Source: Emticicia sp. C21
Lineage (GTDB): Bacteria; Bacteroidota; Bacteroidia; Cytophagales; Spirosomataceae
Length of the DNA stretch: 64,000 nt
NCBI RefSeq assembly: GCF_003418935.1
Contig: NZ_QVMT01000008.1
Coordinates: 171,920 to 235,919 of the forward strand
Direction: 5' to 3'
Made by a program: the position numbers and the translations under genes. The notes under the pieces are model-generated. The model did no database searches and was not told where the DNA came from. It saw only the letters and a program-made list of their open reading frames with translations. Shown here piece after piece: positions 8,053 to 16,012 of the stretch. The stretch's first letter is position 1. Each line of letters starts with the position of its first letter.

Positions 8053-8279
8053 ATGAAACGATTTCTATAACTTTTATTGCTCACAACTATTTCGATTACT
8101 CATAGCGCTTTTCAGAAAAATACTGAACCCGCTACTAATCCATAGATTCAAGCCTACCTTAACACATATCTATTGAATATGGAACCAGAAAAATGTATAG
8201 TAAAAAAGTTATACATTACATAGAAAGTATCAAACAAATCATACTGAAAAAGCAATGGAGTGGTTAAAACAATAAAACT
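8053..8279 (+). pseudogene. Possible fossil of a small secreted protein
   Basis: An ATG right after the hairpin reads MKRFL, stop, LLLLTTISITHSAFQKNTEP, ATNP, stop, IQAYLNTYLLNMEPEKCIVK and so on, with further in-frame stops. The first stop (8068-8070) interrupts what is otherwise a good signal peptide. This looks like a decayed reading frame rather than chance, but the evidence is composition only. It fills most of the 360-base gap 7928-8288. Confidence 0.3.
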
Positions 8280-8288
8280 AAAAAACGT

Positions 8289-9065
8289 ATGAAAAAGACA
8301 ATAGTTTTGCTCCTTGCCTTTATGGTATATTCAGGCATTCATGCCCAGAGTCTCAATATTCTTTTAAGCTCACAGATGCCTAAAATAGAAATAATTGATG
8401 GGAAAAAAGTAACAACTGTTGAGGTAAGCAGCCCAACAGGTGACTCAGGGTCAGGCGGTCGTACACCTCGTTCAATCTCTTATTTGGGTAGTCCGTTTTT
8501 TATAGATACTTTTCAGACCACTACCTTTTCTGTTGATAGTTCAACTGCTCCGATTACTGCCCCCGTTATTTTAAATCTGGCAAATGATGAGCTCCTGGTA
8601 CAATTAGCAGACAAAATCACACCACTTCGAAAGATAAATTTCTCGCTTGCCGGACACGAATTTGTAAATATTAAAGACCGCTATTATGAACAACTATATG
8701 GCGGACAAGTACAGCTTCTAAAAAGATATGAACGGAGTTTAATTCCTGTATTAATCAATAATTCGATTGCCGGTAGTGGTTATGGTCGTAGTAGCCAGAA
8801 ATATGATGGAGAAATCGGCAATAAAGAAATTTATTATCTGGTCTTCCATGGTAATAAAATGAGAGTAGTTAATATGAATCCTAAATCAATCATTAATGTC
8901 TTGAAAAAAGAAAACAAAGGCCATTTTGTAAACGGAGACTTTGAGCGGATGAATGAAAATGATGAATACCTAAAAGCTATGGAGAAGGTATCAAACTTAT
9001 CTAAAATAGATGAAAAAGCCTTAGTAAAGGCTTTAAGGAATGCTGATAGTCCTGTATTACCTTAA
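8289..9065 (+). CDS. Secreted protein of unknown function
   Basis: 258 residues with a clear signal peptide (MKKTIVLLLAFMVYSGIHAQ). A Gly/Ser-rich low-complexity segment (TGDSGSGGRTPRS, residues about 51-63) is followed by a compact domain and a Lys/Asn-rich C-terminus. No family recognised. The KxxYYxVxxGNKMRVVNM stretch resembles small periplasmic Bacteroidota proteins but gives no function. It is a single gene with no partner on the same strand. Confidence 0.6.
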   Translation: MKKTIVLLLAFMVYSGIHAQSLNILLSSQMPKIEIIDGKKVTTVEVSSPTGDSGSGGRTPRSISYLGSPFFIDTFQTTTFSVDSSTAPITAPVILNLANDELLVQLADKITPLRKINFSLAGHEFVNIKDRYYEQLYGGQVQLLKRYERSLIPVLINNSIAGSGYGRSSQKYDGEIGNKEIYYLVFHGNKMRVVNMNPKSIINVLKKENKGHFVNGDFERMNENDEYLKAMEKVSNLSKIDEKALVKALRNADSPVLP

Positions 9066-9340
9066 GACTATATACTAGAATATACTTTAGCATGTGTGCA
9101 TGACAGTAATAATTCATATTTGTTTCCTCTGTTTGCATATACTGCTCTTAATTTTATAAACTCTTTTTTCTCAATTAATATACTAATTGAGGAGAATATT
9201 TTCCTGTCACAAAACCTCTTAATAATTTTTCCGAATAAAATTCTTAGAAAATTCACTAAACCGCTTTAACTTCTTTATATTTACAAAAGAGGTATAGCGA
9301 ATAAGCGGTTTACCCTTTTATTAACCTAATTTTATATAAA

Positions 9341-9370
9341 AAAGCAATACTAGTAAGATAGTATTGCTTT
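9341..9370 (-). terminator. Hairpin terminator of the 9492-11561 operon
   Basis: AAAGCAATACTA (9341-9352) pairs perfectly with 9359-9370 over a 6-base loop; on the minus strand a run of T follows. It lies 120 bases after the operon's last stop. The remaining gap 9066-9491 holds a 10-bp inverted repeat (9257-9266 with 9303-9312) and the palindrome at 9444; I see no credible gene. Confidence 0.6.
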
Positions 9371-9443
9371 AGCCATTTAAACAATTGATATAAATCTTTC
9401 TTATATAATTACCGTAGTTTTGTTTTAAAAGTTTGTTTATTTC

Positions 9444-9470
9444 GTAAAGACGCAATTTTTGCGTCTTTAC
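9444..9470. repeat. 12-bp perfect hairpin, REP-like (AGACGCA core)
   Basis: GTAAAGACGCAA (9444-9455), a TTT loop and the exact complement (9459-9470). The core is like that of the palindrome at 152-173. It lies 22 bases past the stop codon of the PNPOx-like gene. Confidence 0.6.
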
Positions 9471-9491
9471 CTTTTAAAAGCCCAACTAAAG

Positions 9492-10040
9492 TCAAATAAT
9501 GGGCGGAGCGGGATAATAAAAAGCATCTAAGGCAGCCTCAGGAACCAGATGCCGTTTGGCAAACCAATCTTCAATTTTGATTTTAGCCACATAAATAGGC
9601 TTGGTTTGCGCTGAGGTCATTGGCTCATAAGTATCTTTGGGTATGTGAGCAAAAAACTTATCAAAGAATACCTGCATTGCTTCCATCCGTTCAGCTTCAT
9701 CTACCACTATCCGTATCTTGCCATAGATAATCACGCTCTGATATTCACAGCCAAAATCAACAGCTTTAGTTGACGTATATAACTTACCATATTTGTAAAT
9801 AGAAACGCATACTTTCCTGCCATCAATTATCTCTTGTCCTGCGTAGCCGTGTTTTGAAAAATGAAAGATAATTTCTTGATTTGCTTCATCATATACAAAA
9901 AATGCCACATGCATCATAGGGAAACCCTCTTTCTCAACGGCAATTGAACAAGAAACAGATTCATTCAATAATTCAACCAGAAATTCCTGGTCTGTTTCTT
10001 GACGATCCGTTCTTCTTACTTTTTTCGAATAATCGTTCAT
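9492..10040 (-). CDS. Pyridoxamine 5'-phosphate oxidase family (FMN split-barrel) protein
   Basis: 182 residues without a signal peptide. The order of strands (SCSIAVEKEGFPMMHVAFFV, then IIFHFSKHGYAGQEIIDGRK, CVSIYK, SVIIYGKI) is that of the small FMN-binding split-barrel proteins related to NimA and PNPOx, which reduce or bind small aromatic compounds. It lacks the features of PdxH itself, so a role in vitamin B6 synthesis is not claimed. It is the last gene of a tight minus-strand cluster (8-base gap to the cupin gene) headed by a MarR regulator, which fits a detoxification role (inference). Confidence 0.8.
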   Translation of the reverse strand: MNDYSKKVRRTDRQETDQEFLVELLNESVSCSIAVEKEGFPMMHVAFFVYDEANQEIIFHFSKHGYAGQEIIDGRKVCVSIYKYGKLYTSTKAVDFGCEYQSVIIYGKIRIVVDEAERMEAMQVFFDKFFAHIPKDTYEPMTSAQTKPIYVAKIKIEDWFAKRHLVPEAALDAFYYPAPPII

Positions 10041-10048
10041 GGTTTGTT

Positions 10049-10420
10049 TTATTCAAGTGTTATTCTGTCTTGATTGGTAGTTGGTTGTGAAATTACCAGA
10101 AACTCTAATACTTCGGTGGTTTCATTAGCGATATAATGCTTAGTGCCGGGTTTTATCAACAAGCCTTTTTGCTCACCTACTATTATTTTTTCATTTTCAG
10201 GATAAAAGGTAGCCTTACCTTTCATAATAAAGAAAAACTGTTGCGCATGGGTATGAAAATGTCGCTTCTCTTTCGTACCACCCGGCATAGACTCCTGCTT
10301 GACTGACAACCCAGCACTATCAACCAGCACCCAGCTATCACATTTACCTCCCCAAAAATAGTGCACCGCAGTTTGTTTATCAACTGCTAGAAAATTCTCC
10401 TCAGTTTTCATGTTAGGCAT
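10049..10420 (-). CDS. Small cupin-fold protein
   Basis: 123 residues with the two cupin motifs: motif 1 around GGTKEKRHFHTHAQQFFFI (metal-binding His residues and a downstream residue in place of the usual Glu) and motif 2 around GLLIKPGTKHYIANET. Cupins of this size bind a metal and a small ligand or act as isomerases; the substrate cannot be told from sequence. The gene lies between the acetyltransferase (17-base gap) and the PNPOx-like gene (8-base gap), so all three are probably on one transcript. Confidence 0.8.
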   Translation of the reverse strand: MPNMKTEENFLAVDKQTAVHYFWGGKCDSWVLVDSAGLSVKQESMPGGTKEKRHFHTHAQQFFFIMKGKATFYPENEKIIVGEQKGLLIKPGTKHYIANETTEVLEFLVISQPTTNQDRITLE

Positions 10421-10437
10421 ATTTCAGAAAATCATTA

Positions 10438-10902
10438 TTACTCTAATTCCATGCGCATTTCTAACAGATTACCTTTGAATCCGGCTTTTTCGTAAGCTTT
10501 TTTTGCTATTGTATTGTCATCATATACTTCTAATCGAATCTCCCTGATGTTTCGACTGATAGCCCATTCTTTGAGTGCCTCCAGAATAGCCTTATTCACA
10601 CCCTGTCCTCTGTGTTGGGGTTTTACATACATAAACCCCAGATAAGCGTAGTGGGTATGTTTCAGGTAGGACTTTGCTTCTTTAATCAAAGCATATCCCG
10701 AACCCACAAGTTCGCCATCAATTTCAGCTACCACTACTTCTGCTTCAGGATTTTCAATTAATTGAATTAAATCATAATAGTGTATTTCACCCTCTTTCAA
10801 GGTACTATCAAACGGGCGCTCTGCTTCAACAATCCCCTGTTCAAATGTTAGAAGCGTTTCTATATCATCTTTTTGTGCTGCTCTGACTGTAATATTTTTC
10901 AT
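10438..10902 (-). CDS. GNAT-family N-acetyltransferase
   Basis: 154 residues spanning a single GNAT fold. The acetyl-CoA-binding motif A is VKPQHRGQGVNKAILEALKE (the Q/RxxGxG/A pattern), followed by the RLEVYDDNTIAKKAYEKAGF stretch typical of motif B. It transfers an acetyl group from acetyl-CoA to an amine on an unknown substrate. It starts 7 bases after the end of a decayed nitrilase tail and is the first intact enzyme of the cluster downstream of the MarR gene. Confidence 0.85.
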   Translation of the reverse strand: MKNITVRAAQKDDIETLLTFEQGIVEAERPFDSTLKEGEIHYYDLIQLIENPEAEVVVAEIDGELVGSGYALIKEAKSYLKHTHYAYLGFMYVKPQHRGQGVNKAILEALKEWAISRNIREIRLEVYDDNTIAKKAYEKAGFKGNLLEMRMELE

Positions 10903-10909
10903 TGTGGAT

Positions 10910-11086
10910 TTATGGTTTTGCTATAAAAATCTTCAAATTTGATTGATGCACTGAATGAATAATTAACAAACTTTCTTCATTAGCTAATTGTGCTACCAAT
11001 TTACCACTTTTATTCTAGAAAGCACTTTGCCCTGCTGCTTTAAAGCCATAGGATTCGCCACAAATTTTTTTAACTATATAATGCCA
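10910..11086 (-). pseudogene. Fossil C-terminus of a carbon-nitrogen hydrolase (nitrilase superfamily)
   Basis: Read on the minus strand in one frame this stretch gives CGESYGFKAAGQSAF, a TAG, then NKSGKLVAQLANEESLLII and about 16 more residues to a TAA. The pattern (E)S-G-F-x-A-A-G-x-S-A-(V/F)-W-N-x-x-G-x-L-(V/L)-A-Q-L is the end of carbon-nitrogen hydrolases, with the expected Trp codon TGG turned into TAG. The catalytic Glu-Lys-Cys part is absent and a stop lies just upstream. It sits between the MarR gene and the acetyltransferase, so an enzyme was probably lost from this operon. Confidence 0.5.
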
Positions 11087-11111
11087 TTATTACCTATCAA
11101 GTATAACACTT

Positions 11112-11561
11112 TCAGACAATTTTCTGAAGTAGTTGTACCAGTTTAATCAGCTCATTATCTGTGAAATTTTTGAGTATATCCTGATGGGCAGGAGGGAATT
11201 TCAAATTTAACCTTTCTAACAACTCAATGCCCTCTATAGTAATTATAGTCAGTGAATGACGCATGTCTTTCTCAGCACTGATTCGCTTTACTAAACTTCT
11301 GGTCTCCAATCTATCAATCAGGCGAGTTACATCCGATTTATCAATCATTCGCTTACGGATTTCAGAACGTGGATGAGCACCAGGATAAACACCTCTTAAA
11401 ATTCTGAGGATATTAAATTGAGATAAGGTGATATTTTCGCTTTCACAAAGAGACTCCAATTTTGCCCTGACTCTCTGTGAAACGAGCATTAAATTTATTA
11501 TGGCTTCCTGATGTAGATTTTGAGATGATTCTTGTGCGGTTTCTTTGGTAATTTCAGTCAT
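11112..11561 (-). CDS. MarR-family transcriptional regulator
   Basis: 149 residues with the MarR winged helix: recognition region around KRMIDKSDVTRLIDRLETRS, the wing with DMRHSLTIITIEG, and flanking dimerisation helices. MarR proteins usually repress their own operon and are released by small aromatic or oxidising ligands. The perfect dyad at 11580-11600, 19 bases before the start, is the likely operator. The genes behind it (acetyltransferase, cupin, PNPOx-like) would be the regulated set, after the fossil hydrolase. Confidence 0.88.
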   Translation of the reverse strand: MTEITKETAQESSQNLHQEAIINLMLVSQRVRAKLESLCESENITLSQFNILRILRGVYPGAHPRSEIRKRMIDKSDVTRLIDRLETRSLVKRISAEKDMRHSLTIITIEGIELLERLNLKFPPAHQDILKNFTDNELIKLVQLLQKIV

Positions 11562-11579
11562 AACAGAGTTAAAATAGTC

Positions 11580-11600
11580 TTAGACTACAATTTAGTCTAA
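11580..11600 (-). promoter_or_regulatory. Likely MarR operator (TTAGACTA-n5-TAGTCTAA)
   Basis: Perfect 8-base arms separated by CAATT, 19 bases upstream of the MarR start. An extra TAGTCT half-site adjoins it at 11575-11580, and a related CAGACT/AGTCTG dyad lies at 11662-11675, which could be a second site. The position and symmetry fit autoregulation. Confidence 0.6.
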
Positions 11601-12022
11601 ATAAAGATTGGATAATAATTTTATGTTTTAATTATCACAATCAAACTATTATTTCATTTGTCAGACTTCAGTCTGGTCAGGTAGCGTAAGATCTAGCAAA
11701 GCTTATATCTTATGCTACTAGTGTCATTTTTGTTTGATTACCATCGTTTATTTCTTATGAAGTTATGTTCACTATTTAATTTTCAGTATAATACTTTAAA
11801 CAAATTACGTATATACAGACTAGTTAAATAGATTAATTATAAACTAGGTAAATATTAGGTAAAAATTGCGACGAACTATTGCTTTTATCAAACATAATCC
11901 TAAATTTTGTCTATGAAATGATTTGAGTTTACCTTAACGATTTTCTCAAATAACTTTTGCTAATCATAAAAGTGAACTGCGTTTTTTAGTTTAACAATCT
12001 AAATCGCCAGAAAACAAACATG

Positions 12023-12057
12023 CCAAAGCCTTGCTGAAAAAAAGGCTTTGGTTTTTT
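12023..12057 (+). terminator. Rho-independent terminator without an upstream gene
   Basis: CCAAAGCC (12023-12030) pairs with GGCTTTGG (12044-12051) and six T residues follow. No plus-strand gene lies upstream within the region, which is why it is a pointer to a possible small RNA. Confidence 0.65.
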
Positions 12058-12103
12058 ATGTGTCAGATAGAAGAAAAATCACAGAAGTTACAAAAAAGAA
12101 AAA

Positions 12104-12174
12104 TCGTAAGATAAAATCTTACGACTTTCTAAAACAACTTTTGCTGTAATCAGTCTATAGGATAGACTGATTAC
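12104..12174. repeat. Two adjacent perfect hairpins
   Basis: TCGTAAGAT/ATCTTACGA (12104-12112 with 12116-12124, 3-base loop) is followed by a 13-base stem GTAATCAGTCTAT (12146-12158) paired with 12162-12174 around an AGG loop, then a T-rich tail. The first resembles the GTAGCGTAAGAT hairpin at 11681. Confidence 0.6.
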
Positions 12175-12740
12175 AAATTTTATTTTATTTTTTTGTATTT
12201 TCCAAAGAATTTGTCACATTCTTGCAAAAAAAAAATTTCTACTCTCAAAATTGACGTTTTTTGTATTATTTTAAGCATTTTTCATGCCAAAAATAAGAAA
12301 ATAAAATTTTCTTTATAAGAAACATTATGATTCGTATGTCATTTCTAAAAAAACATTGTTTTATCAGGATTATACGAAAAAATGGCATTTCGTGAAAAAG
12401 TACAAATTTTACTACTCAATTTTGTATAAGACAATAGAATTTTTTTAAGATATTCATTTAACAAAAAATCCTATTTTTAATTTTTTTTAAAAATTTTTCT
12501 ATTTTTTCGAGGATAAATAACGCTTTACGTTCTCTTAGAACTCTCAAATATTTATTACTTATACTCAATCCCGAAAATTTACAAGTTTAGTTCTTTATTT
12601 GAGCTTTGAAAATACCTGTATAAAGCCAGAAATACTCATAGTAAAGCATGGGTTAAGCGTAGTACCTTTGGGCGCACAATAATTGACAATTGCTCTCCTT
12701 ATTTGAGGTGACTCTACTAGTCTCACGTGGCCTTAGCCAA

Positions 12741-13652
12741 TTACCTTTTAGGAACCAGAAATTTATAAGTTCTCCCTTCTTTCACCTCAAACATTACATT
12801 CATCAATTTATTTTCCTCGTAATATTTATCTGATTTCAACGAACCGGGATTATACACCAGCCAGGGATTATAATACTTAAGTGTTTTATAATTGGTATTA
12901 TGTTTCCTGGCCAATTCTATTAGGTTCATATCTTCTTTTACCTCCACTACTTCTGTTGGTTCTAAAGGCTCGGTTTTGCTCACAATAAAACCATAATTAG
13001 CCGGATTTTCACAAATCAATTTCAAGGCTAATATCCTGAATACATAATCGTTGGTTTCTAAAGTCAGATGCAAATCGTAGTAAGATTGCACACCTTGCGC
13101 TTTCATGGTATTCATTATAGTCGTACGGCCAGAGTTATACGCAGCAGCCGTAAGTGTCCAGTTTTTAAAGGTTTTATTCAGATTATTCAGAAAATTACAG
13201 GCTGCCTGAGTTGATAACTCAAGGTCACGACGTTGGTCGACAAACTTACTTACTTCCAATTTATATTCTTTGGCCGTTGAATCTCTGAACTGCCAGAAAC
13301 CGGCTGCTTTGCCAGAATTGGCATAAGGCCATAATTCACTTTCAATAACAGATAAGTAAAAGAAATCATCAGGAATCTTATTCTTGGTCAAAATACCCAT
13401 CACTTTCTCCTTATACCTAGCCACACGGTTCAGAATCATCAGGGTCGATGAATGTTTATATACGTTTTTTATTAATTCCTGCTCTAGTTGTTCATAGATA
13501 ATCGGGTTGTTCAACGGTACTTTCTCTCCCGCAAATTCTAAGGAAGCAGGTATAGGAGGTACACTAATTTTTTGTGCTACGGGTTGTTGAGCCATAGCCA
13601 TGTTCAACCCAAAAAGGCAAATGAGTATGTATGAAAGATTACCTTTATTCAT
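12741..13652 (-). CDS. Lytic transglycosylase, MltD-like, with degenerate LysM tail
   Basis: 303 residues with an N-terminal signal peptide ending near MAMAQ. The catalytic domain (about 75-225) has the GH23 hallmark FYLSVIESELWPYANSGKAA with likely catalytic Glu104, GFWQF and TAAAYNSGRTTI. Such enzymes cut the MurNAc-GlcNAc bond of peptidoglycan with formation of 1,6-anhydroMurNAc, acting in the periplasm during wall remodelling. The last 70 residues (LIELARKHNTNYKTLKYYNP) look like one degenerate LysM cell-wall-binding module; typical MltD has two or more. It lies 70 bases after the alpha/beta hydrolase gene on the same strand. Confidence 0.88.
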   Translation of the reverse strand: MNKGNLSYILICLFGLNMAMAQQPVAQKISVPPIPASLEFAGEKVPLNNPIIYEQLEQELIKNVYKHSSTLMILNRVARYKEKVMGILTKNKIPDDFFYLSVIESELWPYANSGKAAGFWQFRDSTAKEYKLEVSKFVDQRRDLELSTQAACNFLNNLNKTFKNWTLTAAAYNSGRTTIMNTMKAQGVQSYYDLHLTLETNDYVFRILALKLICENPANYGFIVSKTEPLEPTEVVEVKEDMNLIELARKHNTNYKTLKYYNPWLVYNPGSLKSDKYYEENKLMNVMFEVKEGRTYKFLVPKR

Positions 13653-13722
13653 GCTGATTAATGTTCTTATTCAAAGTTCTGGTATTTGAAATACTATTGG
13701 AACTCTATTAATGAAATAAAGT

Positions 13723-14667
13723 TTAGAACCTTGCTAAAAAATCCGTGATATCTGCTTTCCATTGATGCTCGTACTTATTCAGATAGTTTTCATGCCCTGC
13801 CAATGGATACACTTTAAGTTGCTTTTGTCCTGATATGTTGGCAAATATTTCGTCGATTTCTTCCCTGCTTACCTTATCATCTAGTTCGCCATACATTAAT
13901 AAAGCCGGACAAGTAATTTTTTCAGCGTAATTAATCGGATTATGTCCGAATGCCCAGAAACTATTTTGTAGCCCACCCCAAAAAACGAGTAAACCAGCCA
14001 TCGGAAAAGTAGGTGCATGCATCAGTCTGAATCTGGCACAAACAGTTTCATACATAGAGCCAAACGGGCACTCTATCATGATACCTGATGGATGGATATT
14101 ATAATCATTAATGGCTTTCATGATAGCTACAGCTCCCATCGAGGTTCCCCACAAGTAAATTTTATTTTCGCCAAGAGATTTCAGGTAATCAAAACAGGTT
14201 TTTACCTCTTCGGCTTCAAAGAAACCTATGGTGGTCTGGTTTCCCTCTGAGCCACCTGAGCCCATAAAATCAACTAACATAGTATTATATCCCAATTCCT
14301 CAAAAATGACTGACTTCTCCAAAAGCGATGATTTCTCACCTGCAAACCCATGGAATAAAACTACGGTTCCTTTGGCATTCGCAGTTTTTACAAGCCAGCA
14401 TTCAATCGTTTTATTGCTTTTTAGCCGGATAGTCTGATAAGGTTTTGTCGGGAATCGCCCATTAGTAGGTCTGGGATTATTGATGCCGAAAGCTAAAGAC
14501 TTCAGCCTTCCAATAAGCGTAAGCTCTTTAGGGTCTCTTGTCCGGATAAGGTTATTATCACCAAAATGCGTAAACTTATAGGCATGAAAGCAGGCTACTA
14601 TATTAAGTACTATGAAAACGATTAATAATCCCCAGCCTATTCTTTTGAGTATTGTTTTGCGTGTCAT
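13723..14667 (-). CDS. Membrane-anchored alpha/beta hydrolase
   Basis: 314 residues. One N-terminal membrane anchor (IGWGLLIVFIVLNIVACFHA, about 10-30) is followed by an alpha/beta hydrolase domain: oxyanion HGFAGEKSS (106-114), nucleophile elbow GTSMG with Ser176, acid in GELDD (263/264) and His292 in AGHENYL. It therefore has a full catalytic triad. Substrate unknown; the anchor and cap resemble FrsA/BAAT-like serine hydrolases acting at the membrane. The 314-base stretch upstream (14668-14981), shared with the divergent secreted-protein gene, shows no gene and only AT-rich promoter-like sequence. Confidence 0.85.
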   Translation of the reverse strand: MTRKTILKRIGWGLLIVFIVLNIVACFHAYKFTHFGDNNLIRTRDPKELTLIGRLKSLAFGINNPRPTNGRFPTKPYQTIRLKSNKTIECWLVKTANAKGTVVLFHGFAGEKSSLLEKSVIFEELGYNTMLVDFMGSGGSEGNQTTIGFFEAEEVKTCFDYLKSLGENKIYLWGTSMGAVAIMKAINDYNIHPSGIMIECPFGSMYETVCARFRLMHAPTFPMAGLLVFWGGLQNSFWAFGHNPINYAEKITCPALLMYGELDDKVSREEIDEIFANISGQKQLKVYPLAGHENYLNKYEHQWKADITDFLARF

Positions 14668-14981
14668 CAGTTTTGCAAAAGGTTTAAGTAATGAATGAAA
14701 ACAGGACTAATAATAATGTACCAGATAATTTTCTAAAAGAGAAATCGGTCATTTCAGAATCTATTGCTTTCAACTCCCTACAATTTTCTGTGAATTGTTT
14801 TTTTAACTCACCTTTAATATAAATTTTAAATGGCTTTTAAACCATCACCTTTGCTTTGTCCCATCAAAACGGCAGTGAAGAGAATTTAAAACCAATCGCA
14901 TAATATAAGATTTTATGATGAGACATACTTCTACTCTATTCTAATTAAATCATTATATTATTTTATAACTCAAACAAGACA

Positions 14982-15593
14982 ATGAAAAAGAACATCATTA
15001 TGGTAAGCATCCTAGCCTTGCCATTTTTCGCCAATGCACAAACAGCCGCTGCTACTCTGGTAGCCAACACCACAACTCTAGCATCGTTTGCAACAGATAT
15101 TCCGCAAAACGGTATTTTCTTAAATGCTGATGAGTTTCAGAATGGTATCCCAGAAATGGGTTTTGATAAAAAGTCAAAAGAAAACCATATCCGCGAGTTC
15201 GATAACAGAGTAATTCTGATAGAGAATGCTGAAAAAACTAAATTTGATAAATCTGAAATCTGGGGTTTCCGCAAAAACAATAAGGATTATCGTACCTACA
15301 ATAATGAAGATTACGCTGTTGCCTACGCACCTAAAGGCTTATCTATTATCTTTTATACCCTGGGAGACGTAACCGGAGATGAAAGTATAAAAAATGAGTT
15401 CGTGAGCAAATATTATTTTAGCCGAAACGGTCAATCCGCTATTTATCCTTTAAACATTGCGAATATTAAAGAAGTGTTTTCTGACCAGATTCCGTTTGTA
15501 GAAGCTATCAACAAAGGCAATTTATCTGATAATATGCCTATTCATGAAGTAAATAAGGTATTGTCGGCTTATGTGAAAAATGGGGTGAATTAG
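14982..15593 (+). CDS. Secreted protein of unknown function
   Basis: 203 residues with a clear signal peptide (MKKNIIMVSILALPFFANAQ). The mature part begins with a segment like NGIFLNADEFQNGIPE and continues with EIWGFRKNNKDYRTYNNEDY, then GLSIIFYTLGD. This motif order recurs in small secreted Bacteroidota proteins that have no assigned function, so I call it a conserved secreted protein only. Single gene. The 419-base gap that follows holds a terminator at 15889-15914 and otherwise nothing I can identify. Confidence 0.6.
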   Translation: MKKNIIMVSILALPFFANAQTAAATLVANTTTLASFATDIPQNGIFLNADEFQNGIPEMGFDKKSKENHIREFDNRVILIENAEKTKFDKSEIWGFRKNNKDYRTYNNEDYAVAYAPKGLSIIFYTLGDVTGDESIKNEFVSKYYFSRNGQSAIYPLNIANIKEVFSDQIPFVEAINKGNLSDNMPIHEVNKVLSAYVKNGVN

Positions 15594-15888
15594 TGCAGAG
15601 GGCATGGAGCCAGGTGCAGGGGTAATAAACCGAAAAACCAGGAAATATAAAACTGAAAAATGTTAAAGGAAACTTTTCAAAGTGAAAACCTGGAAAAATT
15701 GCAATAGAGTATAATAGAAAAGAAGTAGATATGATTTGTTAAGAATAATTTGTCAGGAAGTAGGTGGTGAGTTGCTATAATAAACGATTGCTATGTGCAT
15801 TTAGGGTTTGCAGGATATTTCGTTTTATTATGGTGGCTCATCGCTCAAATCTGTACCTGTGTATCTTTTAGATAAAAATCTGTTAAAG

Positions 15889-15914
15889 AAAGGTGGTTGA
15901 ATGCCACCTTTTTT
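15889..15914 (+). terminator. Hairpin with T-run before the outer-membrane protein gene
   Basis: AAAGGTGG (15889-15896) pairs with CCACCTTT (15904-15911) and more T residues follow. It is nearly 300 bases past the previous stop. Confidence 0.6.
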
Positions 15915-16012
15915 GTTTTATTTCGTTATAGATTAAAAGCTATCGATGAATAGTCATATTTGCCTGATAGCTCATACTGCATATACTTAAATCCCCGACT
16001 TTGATTGATCCT

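Larger units (their letters stand above)
11601..12740. other. 1.1-kb gene-free, very AT-rich region with several hairpins
   Basis: No frame with coding character was found on either strand. Besides the possible second MarR site, it holds an imperfect 12-bp hairpin (11681-11692 with 11707-11718), then strong hairpins at 12023-12051, 12104-12124 and 12146-12174. From 12180 to 12520 the sequence is nearly all A and T with long homopolymer runs. A small RNA ending at the 12023 terminator is possible. The rest may only be upstream DNA of the MarR gene plus decayed sequence. Confidence 0.5.

Noticed and set aside
9068-9256. 62-residue minus-strand frame in a gene gap
   Set aside because: Its composition looks random, there is no start signal, and it ends beside a neighbour's stop.
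16001-16012. TTG start for the barrel protein
   Set aside because: The ATG at 16013 directly begins a normal signal peptide.
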